33,287 nucleotides of DNA from Hyphomicrobiales bacterium (GTDB lineage Bacteria; Pseudomonadota; Alphaproteobacteria; Rhizobiales; Rhizobiaceae): the NCBI GenBank assembly GCA_900472925.1, contig UCJU01000019.1, positions 191,598-224,884 of the forward strand. Direction: 5' to 3'. Below are positions 1 to 7,908 of the stretch, in pieces (position 1 is the stretch's first letter; each line of letters opens with the position of its first letter). Both the position numbers and the translations under genes were made by a program. The notes under the pieces were generated by a model. The model made no database searches, was not told where the DNA came from, and was given only the letters and a program-made list of their open reading frames with translations.

Positions 1-50
1 CGGCAGGCCAGAGGGGGTTCGCGGGCACCAAGGCCAACGCCTATGCCTGA
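1..50 (+). CDS. xdhB: C-terminal end of probable xanthine dehydrogenase large subunit (partial)
   Basis: One reading frame (codons starting at position 3) is open from the window edge and ends in TGA at 48-50, giving a 15-residue tail that finishes KANAYA. The stop overlaps the xdhC start by 8 bp (ATGCCTGA), a typical translationally coupled operon junction. In bacteria xdhC usually follows xdhA and xdhB, so the upstream gene is inferred to be xdhB. The visible tail is too short to identify by sequence, so the name rests on context alone. Confidence 0.4.
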   Translation, partial: AGQRGFAGTKANAYA

Positions 51-894
51 CACCTCCCTCACCGCCTTCCTTTCAACGCCCGCCATCCTCATCGAAATAA
101 CCTCCGTCAAAGGCTCCGCCCCTCGCGAAGCCGGAACCTTCATGCTCGTCTCAAAGGACCGCATCTGGCAGACCATCGGCGGCGGTCAGTTCGAATATAT
201 GGCGATCGACCACGCCCGCGCCATGCTGGCGGGGAAAACGACCATCGACAGCATGGACATCCCGCTCGGCCCCGAAATCGGCCAATGCTGCGGTGGCAGA
301 ACATTGCTGACATTCACCCATGTAACGCCCGCAATCGCGGAGAGATTGAAGCAGCGACTAGCGCAAGAGCATCAATCCCAACCCGCCATCTTCATCTTCG
401 GCGCAGGCCATGTCGGTAAAGCTCTGGCAGAAGCATTGGCGTTGCTCCCCCTTTCCATCACCGTCATCGAAACGCGGCGCGAGGAACTGGCGGGGTTACC
501 AGAAGCCGTTTCATCCCACCTCACAGCCATGCCTGAAGCGATGATGAAAACCGTTCCCCGTGGAGGAACTGTTATCATCGTCACCCATGATCACGCTCTG
601 GACTTCCTGATCGCGAAGGAAGCGCTCGCCCGCGATGATCTCGCCTATGTCGGAATGATCGGCTCCAAGACCAAGCGCGCGACATTCGCGCATTGGCTGG
701 CGCGCGAAGGCGAACCGTCTTCGATGCTGGAACGACTGGTGCTGCCCATTGGCGGAGACACCGTAAAAGACAAACGTCCCGCCGTCATAGCGACCTTGGT
801 AGCAGCCGAAGTGCTTCACGCAATTCATCGGTTTGCCGCGTCATCTCCGGGCCAACGCGATCACGGCCATCCAGCAGGCCAAGATCACGCTTGA
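43..894 (+). CDS. xdhC: XdhC, molybdenum-cofactor chaperone for xanthine dehydrogenase
   Basis: This 283-residue protein belongs to the XdhC/CoxI family, which binds sulfurated molybdenum cofactor and delivers it to xanthine dehydrogenase in the cytoplasm. Visible family marks are GSAPREAG (24-31), GGGQFE, the paired cysteines C82-C83 in GQCCGG, and a Rossmann nucleotide-binding loop GAGHVG (120-125). THDHALD and YVGMIGSKTKR follow in the C-terminal half. The start overlaps the end of the upstream frame by 8 bp, which suggests coupling to xdhB. The last 20 or so residues, after the helix around VAAEVLHAI, look like a non-conserved tail. They are read through the antisense DUF1127-like gene at 785-1015. 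With puuD and guaD downstream, the context is guanine/xanthine/urate catabolism. Confidence 0.93.
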   Translation: MPDTSLTAFLSTPAILIEITSVKGSAPREAGTFMLVSKDRIWQTIGGGQFEYMAIDHARAMLAGKTTIDSMDIPLGPEIGQCCGGRTLLTFTHVTPAIAERLKQRLAQEHQSQPAIFIFGAGHVGKALAEALALLPLSITVIETRREELAGLPEAVSSHLTAMPEAMMKTVPRGGTVIIVTHDHALDFLIAKEALARDDLAYVGMIGSKTKRATFAHWLAREGEPSSMLERLVLPIGGDTVKDKRPAVIATLVAAEVLHAIHRFAASSPGQRDHGHPAGQDHA

Positions 895-1015
895 GATGAT
901 CCGGCATTTCATCGTGCTGAGGATCGCCGGCTTGAGCTGGCTTTCGCGCCAACCATTCTCTTGTCCATAGTCGCGCAAATAGCCGTGGCCAGACGCTGAG
1001 GGCGACTGTACGCAT
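785..1015 (-). CDS. Small DUF1127-like protein, antisense to the end of xdhC
   Basis: This is a 76-residue frame whose middle reads PDHLKRDLGLLDGRD. That resembles the core of DUF1127 proteins (typically D-D-x-L-L-x-D-I-G-L), which are small basic proteins common in alphaproteobacteria. The start ATG (1013-1015) is preceded on its own strand by GGAG with an 8-nt spacing, a good Shine-Dalgarno. The N-terminus is rich in R, W and L, as in the family. The gene is convergent with xdhC and overlaps its last 110 bp; the DUF1127-like core lies mostly at or beyond the xdhC stop. Against it are the short length and the overlap. For it are the ribosome binding site and the recognisable core. Molecular function is not known; some family members affect RNA turnover or phosphate/stress responses. 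Confidence 0.6.
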   Translation of the reverse strand: MRTVALSVWPRLFARLWTREWLARKPAQAGDPQHDEMPDHLKRDLGLLDGRDRVGPEMTRQTDELREALRLLPRSL

Positions 1016-1097
1016 ATCATTTCTCCAAAGTTCTTTTGATGGTATGGAGAAGAAATGCTCCTGTTTTCATGGAAAAACCAATGAAACTCCTGATGAG

Positions 1098-1120
1098 ATG
1101 GATAAAGAGAACTTATCCAT
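1098..1120. promoter_or_regulatory. Perfect inverted repeat with a LysR-type T-N11-A core over the lysR start
   Basis: ATGGATAA (1098-1105) and TTATCCAT (1113-1120) are perfect 8-bp arms separated by 7 nt. The inner ATAA-N7-TTAT fits the T-N11-A rule of LysR-family operators (T1103, A1115). The right arm contains the first two bases of the preferred LysR start codon at 1119 and the spacer holds its purine-rich ribosome binding site. Binding there would fit autorepression. As RNA it would form a hairpin with the start codon in the stem. Function is inferred. Confidence 0.5.
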
Positions 1121-2012
1121 GAAGCTGTCTCGCAATGTCCCGTTGAATGCCATGCGCGTGCTGGAAAGTGCCGCCCGTCATCTGAGTTTTACCAAGGCTG
1201 GGGAAGAGCTGGGCATGACCCAGACGGCGGTCAGTTACCAGATCAAGTTGCTGGAAAACTTCGTTGGTGCACCCCTGTTTCTGCGCAAGCCGCGGCAGGT
1301 GGAATTGACACAGACGGGCGAAGTCCTGGCAGGTCGGGCGTCGCAGGCCTTTGGCATTCTGGCGACAGCGCTGGAAGAAGCGCGCAACAGAACGGCGGAC
1401 ATTCTGATCATTTCCTGCACCACCACCTTTGCGCATCAGTGGCTGGCCAAACGACTGGGCGTGTTTCAAACGCGTTACCCCAAAATCTCTGTGCAATTGG
1501 CGCTCTCAAACGAGATCGTGGATTTCGGCCGCACCAATGTGGATATCGGCATTCGCTGGGGCAAAGGTGACTGGCCTGATGTCAGCAGTCGTCGCATCAT
1601 GCGGCTGGATTTTGCACCAGTCGTCAGCCCCACTCTCGCGGCGACCATTGGTGGATTGAAACAACCCTCCGATATTCTCAAACTGCCCATCATCAGCCCC
1701 AATGACCGCTGGTGGAAACACTGGTTTGCGGAAGCGGGGGTAGTGGAGACAGATCTCGACAGCCGAACCGGCAGCGACTTCGGCATTCAGAATCTGGAGG
1801 CACAGGCCGCCATCGCAGGCCATGGCGTCGCCATCGTCAATCCCGTCCACTTTGCCGAAGACATTGCATCCGGTCGTCTGCTGCAACCCTTTGACCTCGT
1901 TTGCAACGATGGCCACGACTACTGGATCGTCTATCATGAAAGCCGCCGCAAGGTCGCCAAGATCAAGGCTTTCAGCGAGTGGATGGAGGAAGAGTTTCCG
2001 ACGGAGCCGTAA
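1119..2012 (+). CDS. LysR-family transcriptional regulator (GcvA-like)
   Basis: This is a 297-residue LysR-type regulator, about the usual family length. The N-terminal winged helix-turn-helix is clear (residues about 8-65: LNAMRVLESAARHLSFTKAG, then TQTAVSYQIKLLE), and is followed by a substrate-binding domain to the C-terminus. The start at 1119 was chosen because family proteins begin a few residues before this motif and AAAGAGA lies just upstream. The frame is open back to an ATG at 1044, which would add 25 atypical residues. It lies between xdhC and puuD on the same strand, so control of purine catabolism is plausible but not shown. The domain order and the closing GIQNLEAQAAIAGHGVAIV region resemble GcvA-type members, but the effector cannot be read from sequence. 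An inverted repeat at its own start suggests autoregulation. Confidence 0.9.
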   Translation: MKLSRNVPLNAMRVLESAARHLSFTKAGEELGMTQTAVSYQIKLLENFVGAPLFLRKPRQVELTQTGEVLAGRASQAFGILATALEEARNRTADILIISCTTTFAHQWLAKRLGVFQTRYPKISVQLALSNEIVDFGRTNVDIGIRWGKGDWPDVSSRRIMRLDFAPVVSPTLAATIGGLKQPSDILKLPIISPNDRWWKHWFAEAGVVETDLDSRTGSDFGIQNLEAQAAIAGHGVAIVNPVHFAEDIASGRLLQPFDLVCNDGHDYWIVYHESRRKVAKIKAFSEWMEEEFPTEP

Positions 2013-2114
2013 GGGCTCCTGTCTCGCCCTCAACAAATCTGTCGGTTTCGCAGGTTTCCTCTTTTCTGAGGCTCGAATTTCTCGCACAGTGCGGTGCAAC
2101 GTCAGGGGAACATA

Positions 2115-3362
2115 ATGTACGAATATGCCATTGCGTGGGAATGGATGGCCTTTGCCGTCCGGTGGCTGCACGTGATAACCGCCATTGCCTGGATCGGCTC
2201 GTCCTTCTACTTCATCGCGCTGGATCTGGGCCTCGTGAAACGCGACCACCTGCCGGTGGGCGCCTATGGCGAGGAGTGGCAGGTGCATGGCGGCGGCTTC
2301 TATCACATCCAGAAATATCTGGTCGCGCCCGCGCAGATGCCGGAACATCTGACATGGTTCAAATGGGAGAGCTACGCAACATGGCTTTCTGGCTTTGCCA
2401 TGCTCTGCATCGTCTATTATGGCGGGGCGGATCTGTTCCTGATCGACCATTCCGTGCTGGCACTGACCCAATTTCAGGCCATCTGTCTGTCGCTGGCGTC
2501 GCTGGCCATCGGCTGGGTGTTTTACGATCTGCTGTGCAAATCTCCCATCGGCAACAACACCTGGGGCCTGATGGCCGTGCTCTACGTGGCATTGGTGGCG
2601 ATGGCCTGGGGCTATACGCAGGTGTTTACGGGCCGCGCCGCCTTCCTGCATCTGGGTGCGTTTACCGCCACCATCATGTCGGCCAATGTCTTCATGATCA
2701 TCATTCCCAACCAGAAAATCGTGGTCGCTGACCTCATCGCCGGTCGCACGCCTGATCCGAAGTATGGCCGCATCGCCAAGCAGCGCTCGCTGCACAACAA
2801 CTACCTGACGCTGCCCGTTATCTTCTTCATGCTGTCGAACCATTATCCGCTGGCTTTCGGCACGCAGTTCAACTGGATCATCGCGGCACTCGTGTTCCTC
2901 ATGGGCGTCACCATCCGCCACTGGTTCAACACCACCCATGCCCGCAAGGGCAGACCCACATGGACATGGCTGGTCACAGTGCTGATCTTCATCGTCATCA
3001 TGTGGCTTTCCACCGTGCCGAAAATCCTCACAGGCGAAGAAGAGCAGAAGGCAGCAACACTTTCACCGACACAGCAGCTTTTTGTCGCGGACGCACATTT
3101 TGCCTCGGCGCGTGATGTGGTGCAAAGCCGCTGCTCCATGTGCCATGCGGCGGAACCGGCCTGGGAAGGTGTGCCGTTCACCCCGAAATCCGTGAAGCTT
3201 GAAACCGATGCGCAAATCGCGGCGCATGCGCGGGAAATCTATTTACAGGCGGGACGTTCCCATGCGATGCCCCCCGGCAACATAACGGTGATCACGCCGC
3301 AGGAACGCAAGGTGCTCACCGCCTGGTATGAGAGCGCCCTTTCCCAAGGAAAAACACAATGA
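2115..3362 (+). CDS. puuD: PuuD, membrane urate hydroxylase with C-terminal cytochrome c domain
   Basis: This 415-residue inner-membrane protein oxidises urate to 5-hydroxyisourate, replacing soluble uricase in many proteobacteria. The first 310 or so residues form several hydrophobic segments (DUF989-type urate oxidase domain), starting with WMAFAVRWLHVITAIAWIGS. The C-terminal domain is a cytochrome c. Its haem-binding motif is C340-S-M-C343-H344, and the probable axial methionine is M385 in AMPPGN. The start at 2115 was preferred over an in-frame ATG at 2094 because AGGGGA sits 6 nt upstream and homologues begin near MYEYAIAWEW. Electrons presumably pass to a terminal oxidase rather than directly to oxygen with peroxide release. 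It overlaps guaD by 4 bp (ATGA). The next enzymes, UraH and UraD, are encoded about 9 kb away on the other strand. Confidence 0.93.
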   Translation: MYEYAIAWEWMAFAVRWLHVITAIAWIGSSFYFIALDLGLVKRDHLPVGAYGEEWQVHGGGFYHIQKYLVAPAQMPEHLTWFKWESYATWLSGFAMLCIVYYGGADLFLIDHSVLALTQFQAICLSLASLAIGWVFYDLLCKSPIGNNTWGLMAVLYVALVAMAWGYTQVFTGRAAFLHLGAFTATIMSANVFMIIIPNQKIVVADLIAGRTPDPKYGRIAKQRSLHNNYLTLPVIFFMLSNHYPLAFGTQFNWIIAALVFLMGVTIRHWFNTTHARKGRPTWTWLVTVLIFIVIMWLSTVPKILTGEEEQKAATLSPTQQLFVADAHFASARDVVQSRCSMCHAAEPAWEGVPFTPKSVKLETDAQIAAHAREIYLQAGRSHAMPPGNITVITPQERKVLTAWYESALSQGKTQ

Positions 3363-4666
3363 GCATGCTTCTGCTGCGCGGCCGTCTTTTGAGCTTCAAC
3401 CGCGCACCGCACGCAATCGATGATACCGAGAGCTATCTCTACATCGAGGACGGCGGCCTGCTAATTTCCGAGGGCAAGATTGCGGCAATCGGTGACTATG
3501 CCGATATCAAGGCGCAAGCGCCTGAAGGCACCGAGGAAAAGGACCACCGCCCTCACCTCATCGTGCCGGGCCTCATCGACATGCACATGCATTTCCCGCA
3601 GATGCAGGTGATCGGCTCCTATGCCGCCAATCTTCTCGAATGGCTTGATACCTATACTTTCCCGGAGGAATGCCGCTTCGTCGAAAGCGCGCACGCCCAA
3701 CGCATCGCCACGCATTTCTATGACGAACTGATCCGCCACGGCACCACCACGGCGGTTGCCTATTGCTCCGTTCACAAGACATCCGCCGACGCTTTCTTTG
3801 CCGAAGCCATGAAGCGCAATATGCTGATGGTTGGCGGCAAGGTGATGATGGACCGCAACGCGCCGCAAGGCCTGCTGGACACGCCGGAACTCGGTTACGA
3901 CGAAACCCGCCAGGTGATTGCCGACTGGCACGGCAAGGGCCGCAACCATGTGGCCATCACTCCGCGCTTTGCGATAACGTCGACGCCAAGGCAGATGGAA
4001 GCCGCGCAAGCATTGGCGCAGGAGTTTCCTGATCTCTTCATCCAGACGCATCTGTCGGAAAATCTGGATGAGATCAAATACACCTGCGAGCTTTACCCCG
4101 ATGCCATCGACTATACGGATATTTACGTCCAATACGGCCTGATGGGCAACAAGACGCTGCTCGGCCACGCCATCCATCTGTCGGATCGTGAAGCCGATGT
4201 ACTCTCCGAGACGGGTGCCGTGGCTGTTCACTGCCCGACATCCAACCTCTTCATCGGCTCCGGCCTGTTCCCCATGAAGAAGCTGCAACGTCGGGAAAAG
4301 CCGGTACGCATCGCGGTTGCGACCGATATCGGCGGCGGGTCGAGCTATTCGATGCTGCGCACCATGGATGAGGCCTACAAAATCCAGCAGCTTCTGGGAG
4401 AACGTTTGAACCCGCTGGAAAGCTGGTACCTGATGACCCGTGGCAATGCCGAGGCCCTTTCGATGGTCGACCGTATAGGTACACTGGATGTCGGCACAGA
4501 TGCGGATATTACTGTGCTCAACGCCTCTTCGACGCCAGCAATGGCGTTGAAGATGGAAGTGGTAACCAGCATGACGGAGGAACTATTCCTGATGCTTACG
4601 ATGGGTGATGACCGCGCAGTCGCCGAGACCTATGTTGCAGGCAACGCAGTGAAGAGCACACTATAG
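3359..4666 (+). CDS. guaD: Guanine deaminase
   Basis: This 435-residue amidohydrolase is assigned as guanine deaminase, converting guanine to xanthine and ammonia. The metal site is visible as HMHFPQ (HxH of the first strand), QTHLSEN, LGHAIHLSD, and the late aspartate in ATDIGGGSS. The segment HCPTSNLFIGSGLFPM is characteristic of guanine deaminases rather than other amidohydrolases. Its start codon overlaps the puuD stop (ATGA), so the two are probably translated together. A second methionine two codons later (3365) is an alternative start. It feeds xanthine to xanthine dehydrogenase, matured by the upstream xdhC product. After its stop the strand runs into a 217-bp AT-rich gap before the chemoreceptor. 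Confidence 0.93.
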   Translation: MSMLLLRGRLLSFNRAPHAIDDTESYLYIEDGGLLISEGKIAAIGDYADIKAQAPEGTEEKDHRPHLIVPGLIDMHMHFPQMQVIGSYAANLLEWLDTYTFPEECRFVESAHAQRIATHFYDELIRHGTTTAVAYCSVHKTSADAFFAEAMKRNMLMVGGKVMMDRNAPQGLLDTPELGYDETRQVIADWHGKGRNHVAITPRFAITSTPRQMEAAQALAQEFPDLFIQTHLSENLDEIKYTCELYPDAIDYTDIYVQYGLMGNKTLLGHAIHLSDREADVLSETGAVAVHCPTSNLFIGSGLFPMKKLQRREKPVRIAVATDIGGGSSYSMLRTMDEAYKIQQLLGERLNPLESWYLMTRGNAEALSMVDRIGTLDVGTDADITVLNASSTPAMALKMEVVTSMTEELFLMLTMGDDRAVAETYVAGNAVKSTL

Positions 4667-4883
4667 GTCGGCTCTCGGCAACCATGAGTATTTTATTTTA
4701 ATTATATTTAAATGATAACTGCCTAAAATTGAGATGACAGAGCATACTGGCCGCAATGATAGCGAGCGCCGTTTGTCATTCATCATCATCCTGCCGAAAT
4801 CTCTGCAGTAGCAAGGGTCAGCCTGGCTGGTGCATACCCATGCCCGCTGCTTCGCGTCGGCATTCAATAATGTCCGAGGAAAC

Positions 4884-6842
4884 ATGTCTTTTCTTAAAAA
4901 CGCGAGTATCCGAACGAAAATACTCGCTCTCGTTCTCCCACTTTGCGTCGTTGGGTTAAGCGCAACTGTATTCATGTCCAACAGTTACAAGAACGCAAAT
5001 AACAGCTATTCCGACTTTATTTCCAAAGACAATGCTGGCGCGACCGCAATGGCACGTGCCAACAGAAACCTGGCGGCCACAGCCTATGCTGCTTATCAGA
5101 CCATGGTCTATGAGAGTGAAGACGCTGGCATGAAGACCGCGATGGCTCTCTACACCGACAGCAGGACTAAGCTTTTCGACCGCCTGCAAACGACAGCACA
5201 GCTCGTGCCCTCTGAAAAAGCCTCTATTGATGCCTTTACCGTTCGCGCGAAAGAGGTCGTTGATCTGATGGATCAGGCTGTCAAGCTTGGTCAAACCAAT
5301 CAAAACGACGCAGCCAAGGCATTATTGGCGAAAGCCGATAAGCTGATTGTCCCGCTGGCGGCAGACGCAGCAGCATTTCTGGATAGAAACCTGAAAAGTG
5401 TGGCCGAGAAAAGCAACACGCTGAGCGCTGAGACAGACTCGACCATTCTCTGGTCTTTGACCCTTGTCGGCATTACCTTCACGATCGGCATCATTCTGGC
5501 ACTGATCATCGCTGCAAAGGGCATAACGGCTCCAATTGCCAGATTGCGCGAACGCATGATGTCTCTCGCCGACGGTCACACGGAAGCAGCGGTCGAAGGA
5601 CAAGACCGCAAGGATGAAGTTGGGGCGATGGCACAGGCCGTTGCAGTCTTCCGCACCAATGCACTGGAAACCATGCGCTTGGAAACGGAAGCGGAAGCCA
5701 ACCGCAGCATGTCCGAAAAGGAACGTGCTGACCGCGAGGAGCAGAAAGCCAAGGATGCAGCCGACACGCAGTATGCTGTCGATCAGCTTGCCAAGGGCCT
5801 CGACCAACTTGCAGATGGTAACGTCGCGTACCGCATCGACACGCCGTTCGTTGCCCATCTCGATACGCTGCGCGCCAACTTCAATGGCTCGGTCGCCAAC
5901 CTTAACGACGCCTTGCGCGCCGTTGGACAGAATGCGCGTGGTATCGATGCCGGTGCCAACGAAATCCGCTCCGCTGCTGACGATCTGTCCAAACGTACCG
6001 AACAACAGGCAGCCTCTGTCGAAGAAACAGCGGCGGCTTTGGAAGAGATCACTACGACGGTTAAGGATTCGAGCAGCCGCGCCGAAGAGGTTGGTCATCT
6101 CGTCGCCAAGGCACGCGATGGCGCAGAAAAGTCCGGCAACGTCGTGCGCCAGGCTGTAACCGCCATGAATGAGATCGAGCGCTCGTCGGGTGAGATCACC
6201 AACATCATCAGCGTCATCGATGAAATTGCGTTCCAGACAAACCTTCTGGCCTTGAACGCAGGTGTGGAGGCGGCCCGCGCCGGTGAAGCAGGCAAAGGTT
6301 TTGCCGTCGTTGCACAGGAAGTTCGTGAACTCGCCCAGCGTTCTGCAAAGGCTGCCAAGGAGATCAAGGCGCTGATCACCACCTCCGGCGAACATGTTCG
6401 CTCCGGTGTTACACTTGTCGGTGAAACCGGCAAGGCGCTTGAGGTCATCGTCAGCGAGGTTCAGGAAATCAACCGTCACATCTCGGCAATCGTGGAATCG
6501 TCGCGCGAACAGTCGGTTGGTCTTCAGGAAATCAACACTGCGGTCAACACCATGGACCAGGGTACGCAACAAAATGCCGCCATGGTCGAGCAATCGACAG
6601 CGGCAAGCCACAGCCTTGCCAAGGAAGCGGCATCACTCAATCAGCTTCTCTCTCGCTTCAAGCTCGGAAACGGTGAAGGCGCAAGCCGGGCTGCGCCAGT
6701 CCAGGCTCCCGTCAAATCGGCTTCCAGTGCATCGAGACCGGCGCCGTCTCCGGCCCGTGCACTGGGACGCAAGATTGCCGGAGCCTTCGGTGGCGGCAGC
6801 TCAGCCGCAGCCGTCGCTCAGGATACGTGGGAAGAGTTCTGA
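4884..6842 (+). CDS. Methyl-accepting chemotaxis protein with C-terminal CheR-docking motif
   Basis: This is a 652-residue transmembrane chemoreceptor. TM1 is at about 11-31 ([20 protein letters not shown]). A periplasmic sensor region of about 150 residues is predicted to be helical (four-helix-bundle type). TM2 lies at about 187-211, then HAMP, a long helical adaptation region and the signalling tip ([22 protein letters not shown]). The protein ends TWEEF. This fits the NWETF-like pentapeptide that tethers the methylation enzymes CheR and CheB, after an Ala/Pro-rich flexible linker. The start at 4884 has GAGGA just upstream; an in-frame ATG at 4830 would add 18 unlikely residues. The ligand cannot be read from sequence. 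Its place after guaD could hint at a purine-related attractant, but the 217-bp gap argues for its own promoter. A strong terminator follows. Confidence 0.95.
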   Translation: MSFLKNASIRTKILALVLPLCVVGLSATVFMSNSYKNANNSYSDFISKDNAGATAMARANRNLAATAYAAYQTMVYESEDAGMKTAMALYTDSRTKLFDRLQTTAQLVPSEKASIDAFTVRAKEVVDLMDQAVKLGQTNQNDAAKALLAKADKLIVPLAADAAAFLDRNLKSVAEKSNTLSAETDSTILWSLTLVGITFTIGIILALIIAAKGITAPIARLRERMMSLADGHTEAAVEGQDRKDEVGAMAQAVAVFRTNALETMRLETEAEANRSMSEKERADREEQKAKDAADTQYAVDQLAKGLDQLADGNVAYRIDTPFVAHLDTLRANFNGSVANLNDALRAVGQNARGIDAGANEIRSAADDLSKRTEQQAASVEETAAALEEITTTVKDSSSRAEEVGHLVAKARDGAEKSGNVVRQAVTAMNEIERSSGEITNIISVIDEIAFQTNLLALNAGVEAARAGEAGKGFAVVAQEVRELAQRSAKAAKEIKALITTSGEHVRSGVTLVGETGKALEVIVSEVQEINRHISAIVESSREQSVGLQEINTAVNTMDQGTQQNAAMVEQSTAASHSLAKEAASLNQLLSRFKLGNGEGASRAAPVQAPVKSASSASRPAPSPARALGRKIAGAFGGGSSAAAVAQDTWEEF

Positions 6843-6877
6843 TAGAGAGCGAGATCGGCGCGAATTCGGCGCTAACG

Positions 6878-6906
6878 AAACGGGCGGTCTCGGTCGCCCG
6901 TTTTTT
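6878..6906 (+). terminator. Rho-independent terminator after the chemoreceptor gene
   Basis: A 9-bp perfect stem (AAACGGGCG at 6878-6886 with CGCCCGTTT at 6895-6903) closes an 8-nt loop and runs into six consecutive T (6901-6906). It lies 36 bp after the chemoreceptor stop codon. Confidence 0.9.
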
Positions 6907-7087
6907 ATTTGTAGGAAAGACAATCGGCAGCATCGACTAGCCAAAACCACATCGTTTTTCTTCGCGATACTGTCACCAGCGGCTTTAACTCATTGATTGA
7001 CCGGCCACGGGCTTATGTAGCTAAGCCGGGCGCAATGCGACAACATATCCAGCAGGACAATACGAGCCTGTCCGATTATCTCGATAA

Positions 7088-7615
7088 TTATCCGAACCGA
7101 ATGTTGTATGGCTCTTCCGCGTTTGTGCCGACTTTACCAGCAGCAACCGCGGTGCTTTTATGGTGAAGCAACTTCAAGAGTTTGGCGTATTCAAAGACTG
7201 CCCGGGGTAACCAAATGCCGCCACCGTATCGCAAATTAAGCGCATCTGTCGCCGCGGCCCCTAAATCGTAACCAGTCCCAACGTCGAGAAGCGTCTTCAC
7301 CGTCCAGGCGCAATTTTTTCTGAGCAAAGAGTAATTCGGCTTCTTGGCGAGCATCTGCTCCCAAGCTCTCTTCATGGCGGCTTCGTCTAGGCCCGATATG
7401 GAAACAGTCCCTGCTGGAACCGATTTCTCAGCCTTGACATCTTCCTCATAACTGTGAGGAACGACGGGTCGGTTCCCGTCGGCGTCGTGCCTTTTGCCGG
7501 GCCACCAACTCACGTAGGTTTCCAAACCTTTAGCCTGACCGACGCCTATTTTTACGCTGACGTGTCCGACATTGCCGACGGTACTATGCATTGCCCAGAA
7601 ATATACCGTGATCAT
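7088..7615 (-). CDS. Putative papain-like (permuted NlpC/P60-type) cysteine hydrolase domain protein
   Basis: This 175-residue protein has no signal peptide or membrane segment. A conserved-looking histidine comes early in G17-H18-V-S-V-K-I-G, followed by YVSWWPG (34-40). A cysteine comes later in YSLLRKN101-C102-AWTVKTLLD. The His-before-Cys order with a xNC motif at the start of a helix is the pattern of circularly permuted papain-like/NlpC-P60 folds. Those are found in amidases, peptidases and some secreted effectors or toxins. The start at 7615 was chosen because GGAGAGAG lies directly upstream; an in-frame start at 7699 would add 28 residues. It stands alone on the minus strand with no neighbouring immunity or secretion gene. 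The fold assignment is by eye; substrate and role are unknown. Confidence 0.6.
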   Translation of the reverse strand: MITVYFWAMHSTVGNVGHVSVKIGVGQAKGLETYVSWWPGKRHDADGNRPVVPHSYEEDVKAEKSVPAGTVSISGLDEAAMKRAWEQMLAKKPNYSLLRKNCAWTVKTLLDVGTGYDLGAAATDALNLRYGGGIWLPRAVFEYAKLLKLLHHKSTAVAAGKVGTNAEEPYNIRFG

Positions 7616-7886
7616 TTCTCTCTCCAAAATGGACTGCCGTTCCCGGCGGACAAATCTCGTAAAAGTAGTGATAATTGGCGCTAACTGAAAAAACGGCACG
7701 TAAAAGGCGATTTTAGGGCAGGCTCTCGTCGAAATGCAAATCTGCCGTCATCCGCTGGACAGGGATCACAGCCCGTCTACCAAAGGATAAAGAGCCGGAA
7801 CTGAGTTAAAGTCTTCAGGATGGCGAAGCCTTCCGGGCGTCACATTTTCCGTGCCGCCGTGCATATTTAATGCTATGCGCGAGATA

Positions 7887-7898
7887 TTCAAATTTGAA
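7887..7898. promoter_or_regulatory. 12-bp palindrome just before the lldD start
   Basis: TTCAAATTTGAA is a perfect palindrome ending 10 nt before the lldD ATG and touching its GAAGG ribosome binding site. It could be an operator, but palindromes of this size occur by chance several times in a window this long. The rest of 7616-7908 holds no gene that I can support. Confidence 0.2.
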
Positions 7899-7908
7899 GG
7901 CTTCATCC

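Noticed and set aside
1044..1118. N-terminal extension of the LysR protein from ATG 1044
   Set aside because: Adds 25 residues unlike LysR N-termini and would bury a LysR-type operator in coding sequence; 1119 is the better start.
1506..2939. 477-codon minus-strand frame across lysR and puuD
   Set aside because: It is antisense to two genes with clear family motifs, has no recognisable protein features, and arises from GC-rich codon bias.
5322..6611. 429-codon minus-strand frame inside the chemoreceptor gene
   Set aside because: Shadow of the chemoreceptor; no family motifs, and the plus-strand protein is complete and convincing.
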